Assembly (NCBI GenBank): GCA_947448675.1
Contig: CANFOR010000029.1
Span: forward strand, 1-17,610
Reading direction: 5' to 3'
Length of the DNA: 17,610 bases
DNA from: Betaproteobacteria bacterium
Lineage (GTDB): Bacteria > Pseudomonadota > Gammaproteobacteria > Burkholderiales > Burkholderiaceae_C
Shown: positions 1 through 6,462 of the stretch, piece by piece
How positions within the stretch are numbered: the first letter of the stretch is position 1
Layout: each line of letters begins with the position of its first letter
Translations under genes and position numbers: made by a program
The notes under the pieces: generated by a model
What the model was told of the DNA's origin: nothing
What the model saw: only the letters and a program-made list of their open reading frames with translations
Databases searched by the model: none

Positions 1-1218
1 AACACCCACATCATCAGCTCCAAAGTGTGGTCGGAGTACGAAGACTTCCCCATGCCCGCGCACTACCCCGACTACCCCAACCACCGCCAGTTGCAGAGCT
101 ATTTTGAGTCTTACGCCAGCCACTTTGGGGTGATAGAGCACATCCGTTTTGGCTGCAGCGTGGGCCAGGTCACGCGCCAAACCGACGGTCTGTGGCAAGT
201 GGCTTACACCGACGCCGCAGGCCAAGCGCAGACGCAAATTTTTGACGTGCTGATGGTGGCCAACGGCCATCACTGGAACCCCAAATACCCCGAATACCCC
301 GGTAGCTTCAGCGGCAACTTCATGCACTCGCACGACTTCAAAGGCGTAGACGATTCTTGGCGTGGCAAGCGGGTCTTGGTGATAGGCGGCGGCAATTCGG
401 CCTGCGACGTGGCCGTGGAGTCGGCGCGAGTGGCGGGCACGGTGCGCATGTCGATGCGCAATCCGCAATGGTTCATTCCGAAGTTTATTTTTGGCCAACC
501 CTCGGACGTATTTGCTGCGGCCAGCCACTGGGCACCCAAGCGCGTGCGCCAATGGGTGCTGGGCAAATTGCTGCGCCTGATGCAAGGCCCGTACAAGCAA
601 TATGGCCTGTTGGAAAACACCCACCCGCCGCTCAGCCACCACCCCACGCTCAACTCTGATTTGCTCGACTATGTGCGCCATGGCCGCATTGCGCCGCGCC
701 CCGGCATTGCGCGCTTAGATGGCAACGAGGTGGAATTTGTCGATGGCAGCCGCGAGGCCTTTGACATCATTTGCGCCTGCACCGGCTTTTGGACCAGTTT
801 CCCGTTTTTTGACAAGAATTTGATCGACTTTCAGCACCTGCCCAAGGTGCCGCTGTACCGCAAGATGATGCACGCGCAGTATGCCAACATGTACTTTATT
901 GGACTGTTCCAGCCCCTGGGTTGCATCTGGCCCCTGGCCGACTACCAAGCGCGTTTGGCCTGCATGGAAATGCTGGGCCGCTACCAGCGCCCGGCCAATA
1001 TGCCAGCGGCGGTGCAGCACGAAATGGAGCACCCGCATTTTGCGTTTGAAGGCGGCCAGCGCCATGCCATGGAGGTGGACTACCGGGCCCTGCGCAACGA
1101 GCTCAAGGCCGACCTGCGCAGCGCAGGCATTGACATCGGCCAACCGCCACAGGGCCGCAAGGCGGGCTACAAAACGGCGGCCACAACCCTTGGCCCCGCC
1201 CATGTGCGAGGCGCTTGA
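1..1218 (+). CDS. Flavin-containing monooxygenase, 5' end cut by window edge
   Basis: The reading frame is open from base 1, so the gene starts outside the window and only about 405 C-terminal codons are visible. The missing part must carry the N-terminal FAD-binding GxGxxG. What remains shows the class B monooxygenase signature FSGNFMHSHDF (FxGxxxHxxxF form, rather than the BVMO form ending in WP/D), followed directly by the NADPH-binding stretch VLVIGGGNSACDVAVE. Further on, IICACTGF corresponds to the ATG-type motif of these enzymes. Such cytoplasmic enzymes use NADPH and O2 to oxygenate N- or S-containing substrates or ketones; the substrate cannot be told from sequence. The stop TGA overlaps the ATG of the following hydrolase (TGATG), so the two are almost certainly co-translated. 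The family is confident; the specific reaction is unknown. Confidence 0.85.
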   Translation, partial: NTHIISSKVWSEYEDFPMPAHYPDYPNHRQLQSYFESYASHFGVIEHIRFGCSVGQVTRQTDGLWQVAYTDAAGQAQTQIFDVLMVANGHHWNPKYPEYPGSFSGNFMHSHDFKGVDDSWRGKRVLVIGGGNSACDVAVESARVAGTVRMSMRNPQWFIPKFIFGQPSDVFAAASHWAPKRVRQWVLGKLLRLMQGPYKQYGLLENTHPPLSHHPTLNSDLLDYVRHGRIAPRPGIARLDGNEVEFVDGSREAFDIICACTGFWTSFPFFDKNLIDFQHLPKVPLYRKMMHAQYANMYFIGLFQPLGCIWPLADYQARLACMEMLGRYQRPANMPAAVQHEMEHPHFAFEGGQRHAMEVDYRALRNELKADLRSAGIDIGQPPQGRKAGYKTAATTLGPAHVRGA

Positions 1219-2000
1219 TGGCCAAGCCGCAGGTGTTCTTTGTGCACGGCATGTGGAGCCAAGCCGGGGTCTGGAGCCACTGGAAGCCGCGCTTTGAGGC
1301 CAAGGGCTACACCTGCACGGCGCTCACCCTACCTGGCCATGCCAAGGGCGCTGCCGAAGCCTCGCTGTGCGGCCTGGGCATAGCCCAGTACACCGACTCC
1401 GTAGTGCAAGCCCTGCGCCCTTGGCCCAAACCCATCGTGGTGGGCCATTCGATGGGCGGTTTGATCGCCCAGCAAGTGGCTGCGCTGGTGCCCTTGACGG
1501 CAGCGGTGCTGGTCAACAGCGCGGCGCCTGCGCCTGTGTTTGCACTGCGCCCCGTCATGCTGCCCGGGCTGGCGCGGCATTTTGCGCGCTGGGCCCTGTG
1601 GCGCAAAAGCTTCCGCCTCGCGCCCTGGGAGGCCCAGCATCTGCTCTTCAACGCCCTGCCCGCTGCACAACAGGCCGAACAGCAAAGCGCCCTGCAAGCT
1701 GAGTCGGGCCGAGTGGCCTACCAGCTAGGGTTTGGCGCGCTCAATTTGGCTGGCAGCAACCGCGTAGCGCGTGAGCGCATCCGCTGCCCGCTGCTGGCCT
1801 TGGCGGGCGCTCAAGACCACATCATTCCCATCGGCGTGAGCCGCGCCATGGCGACTTGGTATGGCAATCAGCTCGACTACCGCGAGCACCCGCAACACGC
1901 GCACTGGATGCTGGGCGAGCCGGGCTGGCGGGCGCGCGTGGACGAAGTGCTAAATTGGCTGGAGAAGCCCGCCGAATATGCGTTGGCAGCTATAAATTAA
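1218..2000 (+). CDS. Alpha/beta-fold hydrolase (putative esterase)
   Basis: This 260-residue protein has the full alpha/beta-hydrolase triad: an oxyanion-hole HGMW near residue 10, the nucleophile elbow GHSMGG with Ser78, an acid in AGAQDHIIP (Asp200) and a C-terminal His in HPQHAHW (His229). No signal peptide is visible, so it should be cytoplasmic. I start it at the ATG at 1218, whose A is the last base of the monooxygenase stop; a TTG one codon earlier (1215) is possible but has no advantage. Coupling to a flavin monooxygenase suggests that the oxygenated product, perhaps an ester or lactone, is hydrolysed next, but that is inference. The last codons and the TAA stop lie inside a copy of the dispersed GCTA-N9-TAGC repeat, so the C-terminus may have been reset by the repeat. 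Confidence 0.85.
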   Translation: MAKPQVFFVHGMWSQAGVWSHWKPRFEAKGYTCTALTLPGHAKGAAEASLCGLGIAQYTDSVVQALRPWPKPIVVGHSMGGLIAQQVAALVPLTAAVLVNSAAPAPVFALRPVMLPGLARHFARWALWRKSFRLAPWEAQHLLFNALPAAQQAEQQSALQAESGRVAYQLGFGALNLAGSNRVARERIRCPLLALAGAQDHIIPIGVSRAMATWYGNQLDYREHPQHAHWMLGEPGWRARVDEVLNWLEKPAEYALAAIN

Positions 2001-2005
2001 GTAGC
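1989..2005. repeat. Dispersed repeat copy 1, GCTA-N9-TAGC core
   Basis: The core GCTATAAATTAAGTAGC has the same 17-bp length and the same inverted ends as four other sites in the window. The TAA stop of the hydrolase gene (1998-2000) lies within the core. Just downstream, CGTTAGC (2017-2023) and GCTAACG (2038-2044) form a 7-bp inverted repeat with a 14-base loop, which spans the end of the convergent LysR gene; GCTAACGCA here also occurs in copy 5. Confidence 0.55.
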
Positions 2006-2038
2006 ATTAACAGAAACGTTAGCAGAAGCAATCGCCCG

Positions 2039-2944
2039 CTAACGCACGTTGAAGTTGGCAAACAACTCCGCCATGGTCTTGCGCATCCACATATTGCCGG
2101 CGTCGGCGTTGAAGCGTTCGTGCCAATGCTGTTTGACCTTGTAAGGCGGCAAGGCCACGGGGGGTTCTAGCAGGCGCACCCGCTCTTGCTGGGCCAGTGC
2201 CTCGCCCAAGAGCCGGGGCACGATGACCACAAACTCGGTTTGCGCGACGATGCGGGCCACGCCTAAAAAGCTGGGCACGCGCAGCACCACCCGGCGTTCA
2301 ATCTTGTGCTTAGCAAGCACCTTGTCAACGATGGAGTGGCCGGTGCCCGAGGTGCTCACCACAATATGCCCTTCGGCCAAGAAGGCGCGCAGGCTGAGCT
2401 TGCTGCGCAGTCGAGGGTGGTCTGCCGAGGCCAGGCATACGAAGTCTTGCGCAAACAGGGCTTGTTGGTAAAAGCCCGCTTCTAAATCAGGCGTAAAGCC
2501 CACGGCCAGGTCGGCCTCGCCAGACTCTAGGCGTCGGCGGCTGTCGGGTGAGATTTTCTCAGCCTCGATGACCAACCCCGGCGCGGTGATTTGCAAGTGG
2601 TTGATGAGGCGCGGCAGCAGCACGACCTCGCTGATGTCGGTCATGCACAGGCGAAACACGCGCTGCGCCTCTTGGGGTGCAAAGGCTTCGCGGCCGCCGC
2701 GCGCCTTTTCGATGCGCGCAAGCGCCTCGGCCAGGTCGGGGTAGATGGTCTGCGCTCGGGGCGTGGGCACCATGCCGAGCGAGGTACGGGTGAACAGCGG
2801 GTCGTCAAAATGGCGGCGCAGTTTGCCCAGCGCAATGCTGGCGCTGGCCTGCTCGATGCCCAGGCGCTCTGCGGCGCGCGAGACGTTTTGGGTTTTGTAG
2901 ATCTCGACAAAGATGCCGAGCCAGTCGAGGTCGAGTTTGGCCAT
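2039..2944 (-). CDS. LysR-family transcriptional regulator
   Basis: The 301-residue length is typical of LysR-type regulators. Residues about 3-65 form the winged helix-turn-helix, with the usual NVSRAAERLGIEQASAS recognition region and the FTRTSLGMVPTPRA wing. The rest is a periplasmic-binding-protein-like effector domain (about 90-295). It is a cytoplasmic DNA-binding protein, expected to respond to a pathway metabolite. The gene is divergent from the Bug receptor/mobA pair, with 107 bp between starts, and that interval holds a perfect T-N11-A inverted repeat, so this regulator most likely controls both itself and the receptor-mobA unit. Known MobR of Comamonas testosteroni is, as I recall, a MarR-type repressor, so control here would be by a different family. 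The start is the ATG at 2944. The ligand is inferred only from context. Confidence 0.88.
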   Translation of the reverse strand: MAKLDLDWLGIFVEIYKTQNVSRAAERLGIEQASASIALGKLRRHFDDPLFTRTSLGMVPTPRAQTIYPDLAEALARIEKARGGREAFAPQEAQRVFRLCMTDISEVVLLPRLINHLQITAPGLVIEAEKISPDSRRRLESGEADLAVGFTPDLEAGFYQQALFAQDFVCLASADHPRLRSKLSLRAFLAEGHIVVSTSGTGHSIVDKVLAKHKIERRVVLRVPSFLGVARIVAQTEFVVIVPRLLGEALAQQERVRLLEPPVALPPYKVKQHWHERFNADAGNMWMRKTMAELFANFNVR

Positions 2945-2972
2945 GTGCAGTATATTAAAACAATATGCAAAG

Positions 2973-2999
2973 TATTGCGTATTTGGCTTTGACGCAATA
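2973..2999. promoter_or_regulatory. Probable LysR-type operator (T-N11-A palindrome)
   Basis: TATTGCGT (2973-2980) and ACGCAATA (2992-2999) are a perfect 8-bp inverted repeat separated by exactly 11 bases, giving the T-N11-A form known for LysR-regulator boxes. It sits in the divergent space between the LysR gene and the receptor gene. A second, AT-rich inverted repeat, ATATT-N5-AATAT, lies at 2952-2966 nearer the regulator start and could be an accessory site. Confidence 0.6.
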
Positions 3000-3017
3000 G
3001 TTGGAGTGGCCGATAGT
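2989..3017 (+). promoter_or_regulatory. Sigma70-type promoter for receptor-mobA unit
   Basis: TTGACG at 2989-2994 (5 of 6 to TTGACA) and GATAGT at 3012-3017 (4 of 6 to TATAAT) are 17 bases apart. The predicted transcript start near 3024 leaves a leader of about 28 nt before the TTG start. The -35 box overlaps the right half of the palindrome at 2973-2999, so a protein bound there would contact or block RNA polymerase. Confidence 0.5.
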
Positions 3018-3040
3018 GCAAACTGCTACCCAATACCCTT

Positions 3041-3046
3041 AGGAGA
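3041..3046 (+). promoter_or_regulatory. Ribosome binding site fixing a TTG start
   Basis: AGGAGA lies 5 bases before TTG at 3052. It supports the rare TTG codon as the true start of the receptor gene, because the protein then begins with a well-formed signal peptide (MKTLHLASL). Confidence 0.7.
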
Positions 3047-3051
3047 CCATT

Positions 3052-4032
3052 TTGAAAACCCTACACCTCGCCTCTCTCGTTGTGGCCGCCAGCGCTGCCC
3101 TGTGCCTTCCCGCAGCGGCGCAGCCCAGCAGCTTCCCGAGCAAGCCTGTGACCATCGTCACTGCATTCGCCGCAGGCAGCGGCCCAGACGCGGTGTTGCG
3201 CCAGGTGAGCGAGAAGCTCGCTAAGCTCTGGGGCCAACCCGTCTTGATTACCAACAAACCCGGTGGCGGCGGCTTTATTGCCATCGACGCGACCCAACGC
3301 GCCCCGGCCGACGGCTACACCTTGGTGCAGTTTGACAGCGAGCATTTGGCCGCCTTGCCCCTGCTCTACAAAACCAAGGGCTATGTAACGCTGAACAACT
3401 TTGACCCGGTAGCGCCGTTGTTTCGCACACCCTTCTTCTTGGCGGTACCAACTGATTCCAAGTGGCAAAACATGAAAGACCTGATCGCTGCGGCCAAGGC
3501 TGCGCCGGGCAAGGTTAACTTTGGCTCCTGGGGCATTGGCAGCCCAGGCCACTTGGGCGGCGAGCAGCTGGAGTTGCTGAGCAGCATTGACATGACGCAT
3601 GTGGCCTACCGCGAGACCTCGCAACTCTTCACCGCCGTGGCGGCGGGCGACTTGCAGTGGAGCTTTGGCAGCTTGCCGTCTAGCCAAGCGATTTTTAAAG
3701 CGGGTAAGTTGCGCTACATCGCCGTTGCAGCGGCCAAGCGCGTGCCGCAAATGCCCAATGTGCCGACCATGGCCGAGGCAGGTGGCCCAGCGGGCTTGGA
3801 AGTCAACTCTTTTGTGTCTTTGCTCGCGCCCAAAGGCCTTCCTGCCGACGTGAAGGCCAAGATCCACGCTGACGTGCTCAAGGTACTGGCCGACCCCGAT
3901 GTGAAAGCGCGCTTTGACACCTTTGCCTTTGAAACCATTACCTGGACGCCCGAGCAGATTCTGCAAAACGCGCAAGCCAAAGGCAAAATTTACGAAGAAC
4001 TGGTCAAGCGCAAAAACATCAGCCTCGACTAA
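3052..4032 (+). CDS. Bug/TctC-family periplasmic solute-binding protein
   Basis: The 326-residue protein begins with a signal peptide: KTLH, a hydrophobic core to about residue 20, and a likely cleavage after AAA at residue 23. The mature part starts with the Bug signature FPSKPVTIVTAFAAGSG and continues with NKPGGGGFIAIDATQRAPADGYTL, the usual fold-1 motifs of tripartite tricarboxylate transporter receptors. It should capture a carboxylate in the periplasm. Neither TctA nor TctB membrane genes are in the window, so it is an orphan receptor, common in Burkholderiales. Its start codon is TTG. With mobA 54 bp downstream on the same strand and no terminator between, it is probably co-transcribed, so the ligand may be 3-hydroxybenzoate or a related aromatic acid. 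That ligand assignment is inference; the family is clear. Confidence 0.9.
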   Translation: MKTLHLASLVVAASAALCLPAAAQPSSFPSKPVTIVTAFAAGSGPDAVLRQVSEKLAKLWGQPVLITNKPGGGGFIAIDATQRAPADGYTLVQFDSEHLAALPLLYKTKGYVTLNNFDPVAPLFRTPFFLAVPTDSKWQNMKDLIAAAKAAPGKVNFGSWGIGSPGHLGGEQLELLSSIDMTHVAYRETSQLFTAVAAGDLQWSFGSLPSSQAIFKAGKLRYIAVAAAKRVPQMPNVPTMAEAGGPAGLEVNSFVSLLAPKGLPADVKAKIHADVLKVLADPDVKARFDTFAFETITWTPEQILQNAQAKGKIYEELVKRKNISLD

Positions 4033-4086
4033 ACCCTTACACCCTGCGCTAGGCCCAACGCGCAGGCCACAAGCCAAGGAGACAAG

Positions 4087-6009
4087 ATGCAGTTTTATTT
4101 GAATGGCTATGCACCGGGTGACCCCGACATCCGTGAAGCCGCGCCCAGTGCCCTGAAGCGCACAAGCAGCCTGCCCGAGACGGTAGACGTACTCATCATC
4201 GGTAGTGGTCCTGCAGGCACACTGCTGGCGGCGCAGCTCGCCAATTTCCCCAGCATTAGCACACGCTTGGTGGAGCGGCGCGACGGCCCGCTACAAGTTG
4301 GCCAAGCCGATGGCGTAGCCTGTCGTACCGTAGAAATGTTTGAGGCTTTTGGCTTAGGGCAAAAGCTGATGCGGGAGGCCTATTGGGTCAACGAGACAGT
4401 GTTTTGGCGCCCCGCTGCGCAAGACCGCTCGCGCATCGCACGCACCGGCCGCGTGCAAGACGTGGAAGACGGCTTGTCAGAGATGCCGCATTTGATTGTC
4501 AACCAAGCGCGCTTGCAGCAGTACCTGCTGGACTACATGCGCCAGTCGCCCTCGCGCATGGAGGCCGACTACGGGTTGGAGTTCGCCTCGCTGAGCGTGG
4601 AGCCAGCCGGCGAACACCCGGTGCGCGTGACTTTGCGCGACGCGGCCAGCGGCGCAGAGAAAACGGTGCGTGCCCAATACGTAGTGGGCTGCGACGGCGC
4701 CCGCAGCGGGGTGCGCAGCGCCATTGGTGCCCAGCTGCGCGGCGACTTTGCCAACCACGCTTGGGGCGTGGTGGACATGCTGGCTGTGACCGACTTTCCC
4801 GACATTCGGCTCAAGGCGGCGATTCAGTCCGCCGACGAAGGCAATATTTTGCTCATTCCGCGCGAGGGTGGCCACCTGGTGCGCCTGTATGTAGACTTGG
4901 GCGAGATCGACCCGAACGAACGCGATGGTTTGCGCGCGAAATACACGCAAGACAAAGTGATTGCCATCGCCCAGCGCGTGCTACGCCCCTACACGCTCGA
5001 CGTGCAAAGCGTGGCCTGGTTTGCGGTCTACCAAGTGGGCCAGCGCGTCACCGACCGCTTTGACGACGTGCCCGCTGAGCAAGCCGCCTCGCGCCTGCCA
5101 CGGGTCTTCATTGCCGGTGACGCCTGCCACACCCACAGCGCCAAAGCAGGCCAGGGCATGAATGTGTCGATGCAAGACAGCTTCAACCTGGGTTGGAAGC
5201 TGGCCAGCGTGCTCGAAGGCCGCGCCAAGCCCGAGCTGCTGCGCACCTACACCACCGAGCGCCAAGCGATTGCGCAGGGTTTGATCGACTTTGACAAAGA
5301 GTGGTCGAAGATCATGGCCTCGCCGCCCAAAGACCCGAAGCACCCCGAGCTGGGCGGCGTAGACCCACAAGAGCTGCAGGCCTATTTTGTGAAGTCGGGC
5401 CGCTACACGGCGGGCGTGTCCACACACTACGGCGCGCGCCATGCGCCGCCCACGGTGCTCACCGCAGCAGCCACCCACCAAGCCCTGGCCACGGGCTTCA
5501 CGATTGGCATGCGCTTTCACTCTGCGCCGGTGCTGCGCTTGGCCGACGCCAAACCCATGCAGCTGGGCCATGCCGCGCGGGCCGACGGCGCTTGGCGCAT
5601 TTACGCTTTTGCCGACGCCAGTGGGCAGCAACTGCGCGCGCTGGCCAGCTTCTTGGCCGATGCGCCAAAGTCGCCCGTGCGCCGCTTCACGCCCCAGGGG
5701 GCCGACATCGACAGCGTGATCGACCTGCGGGCCGTGTTTCAGCAAGGCCACCGTGAACTCAACGTCGAAGAGCTGCCCGCTCTGCTGGTGCCCCGCAAAG
5801 GGCGCTTAGGTCTTATCGATTACGAAAAAGTTTTTTGCCCCGACTTCAAAAACAACCAAGACATTTTTGATTTGCGAGGCATCGACCGCGCCCAAGGTGC
5901 GATGGTGGTCGTGCGGCCTGACCAGTATGTGGCGAATGTGCTGCCGCTGGGCGCACATGAGGAACTCACGGCGTTCTTCGGCCAATTTTTATTGGATTGC
6001 AAGGCCTAG
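4087..6009 (+). CDS. mobA: 3-hydroxybenzoate 4-monooxygenase (MobA-like FAD hydroxylase)
   Basis: The 640-residue size and sequence run closely parallel to Comamonas MobA as I remember it. The order is an FAD-binding Rossmann motif IIGSGPAG (37-44), the substrate-site segment GQADGVACRT (72-81), a DG motif VVGCDGARS (199-207), the GD motif FIAGDACHTH (341-350) followed by AGQGMNVSMQDSFNLGWKLA, and a C-terminal thioredoxin-like phenol-hydroxylase domain ending with GALVVVRPDQYVA-like residues. Asp75, His135, Lys243 and Tyr268 match positions I recall as active-site residues in that enzyme (unverified numbering). It would convert 3-hydroxybenzoate, NADPH and O2 to protocatechuate in the cytoplasm. 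A phenol 2-monooxygenase is the main alternative. The start at 4087 is supported by AAGGAGA a few bases upstream. No ring-cleavage genes lie in the window. Transcription ends at the hairpin at 6052-6089. Confidence 0.87.
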   Translation: MQFYLNGYAPGDPDIREAAPSALKRTSSLPETVDVLIIGSGPAGTLLAAQLANFPSISTRLVERRDGPLQVGQADGVACRTVEMFEAFGLGQKLMREAYWVNETVFWRPAAQDRSRIARTGRVQDVEDGLSEMPHLIVNQARLQQYLLDYMRQSPSRMEADYGLEFASLSVEPAGEHPVRVTLRDAASGAEKTVRAQYVVGCDGARSGVRSAIGAQLRGDFANHAWGVVDMLAVTDFPDIRLKAAIQSADEGNILLIPREGGHLVRLYVDLGEIDPNERDGLRAKYTQDKVIAIAQRVLRPYTLDVQSVAWFAVYQVGQRVTDRFDDVPAEQAASRLPRVFIAGDACHTHSAKAGQGMNVSMQDSFNLGWKLASVLEGRAKPELLRTYTTERQAIAQGLIDFDKEWSKIMASPPKDPKHPELGGVDPQELQAYFVKSGRYTAGVSTHYGARHAPPTVLTAAATHQALATGFTIGMRFHSAPVLRLADAKPMQLGHAARADGAWRIYAFADASGQQLRALASFLADAPKSPVRRFTPQGADIDSVIDLRAVFQQGHRELNVEELPALLVPRKGRLGLIDYEKVFCPDFKNNQDIFDLRGIDRAQGAMVVVRPDQYVANVLPLGAHEELTAFFGQFLLDCKA

Positions 6010-6051
6010 TTGAAAGCAGTTGGGCTTTACTGCAAAGCAGTGAACACAAAG

Positions 6052-6089
6052 AAAAAGCCGATGCAAATATGAATTGGCATCGGCTTTTT
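6052..6089. terminator. Bidirectional Rho-independent terminator
   Basis: AAAAAGCCGATGC (6052-6064) pairs perfectly with GCATCGGCTTTTT (6077-6089), a 13-bp stem with a 12-base loop. Each strand ends in five T's, so it can stop mobA transcripts on the plus strand and the gltX/tRNA transcript on the minus strand. It lies 42 bp after mobA and 6 bp beyond the CCA end of tRNA-Asp. Confidence 0.88.
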
Positions 6090-6095
6090 ACATGC

Positions 6096-6172
6096 TGGCG
6101 GAGTGGACGGGACTCGAACCCGCGACCCCCGGCGTGACAGGCCGGTATTCTAACCAACTGAACTACCACTCC
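6096..6172 (-). tRNA. tRNA-Asp (GTC)
   Basis: On the minus strand the 77-nt cloverleaf has acceptor GGAGTGG paired with CCACTCC, D-arm AGTTCAGTTGGTTAGA, anticodon stem CCGGC/GCCGG around loop CTGTCAC (anticodon GTC), T-loop TTCGAGT, discriminator G and an encoded CCA. It is the last of three tandem tRNAs and directly precedes the terminator. Confidence 0.95.
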
Positions 6173-6184
6173 TGATAGCGTGCT

Positions 6185-6201
6185 GCTACATTTTGTGTAG
6201 C
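6185..6201. repeat. Dispersed repeat copy 2 between two tRNAs
   Basis: GCTACATTTTGTGTAGC fits the GCTA-N9-TAGC signature. Here the ends extend to a perfect 10-bp hairpin, TGCTGCTACA (6181-6190) with TGTAGCAGCA (6196-6205), loop TTTTG. It fills most of the 46-nt spacer between tRNA-Asp and tRNA-Glu, so in the precursor transcript it would fold between the two tRNAs. Confidence 0.55.
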
Positions 6202-6218
6202 AGCAATGCCAGTCAAAC

Positions 6219-6294
6219 TGGCGACCCTACGGGGATTCGAACCCCGGTACTTACCGTGAAAGGGTAATGTCCTAGGCCTCTAGACGATAGGGTC
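6219..6294 (-). tRNA. tRNA-Glu (TTC)
   Basis: The 76-nt minus-strand cloverleaf has acceptor GACCCTA/TAGGGTC, D-arm TCGTCTAGAGGCCTAGGA, anticodon loop CTTTCAC (anticodon TTC), a T-arm CGGGG-TTCGAAT-CCCCG, discriminator G and an encoded CCA. It is co-oriented with gltX, whose product charges it. Confidence 0.95.
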
Positions 6295-6338
6295 AAAACC
6301 TTGGAACTTAACTTCTTAACTTCCGACTCAAACATACG

Positions 6339-6414
<76 letters not shown>

Positions 6415-6433
6415 GCGTATTCCTGAGCCTTGA

Positions 6434-6439
6434 ATTATA
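6434..6439 (-). promoter_or_regulatory. Possible -10 box of the tRNA cluster
   Basis: On the minus strand a perfect TATAAT lies 19 bases before tRNA-Ala, giving a start near 6427 and a short leader. No good -35 hexamer is found at 16-18 bases upstream, where the sequence is the end of gltX. It could allow tRNA synthesis independent of read-through from gltX. Confidence 0.4.
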
Positions 6440-6462
6440 GCCTGAATTTTACGGCCTTCGCG

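Noticed and set aside
2017..2044. CGTTAGC/GCTAACG inverted repeat as a terminator between the convergent hydrolase and LysR genes
   Set aside because: The loop is 14 bases, the stem is short and no T-run follows on either strand; better explained as part of the dispersed repeat.
3061..4077. Minus-strand open frame of 338 codons opposite the Bug receptor
   Set aside because: It is the shadow of a real gene that has a signal peptide and family motifs on the other strand; no motif or ribosome site is seen in it.
4981..5751. Minus-strand 256-codon open frame opposite mobA
   Set aside because: The opposite strand is conserved MobA throughout; this frame looks like GC-driven noise.
6295..6338. 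TTAACTTCTTAACTT direct repeat between tRNA-Glu and tRNA-Ala
   Set aside because: It is a short AT-rich tandem in a tRNA spacer with no match elsewhere in the window.
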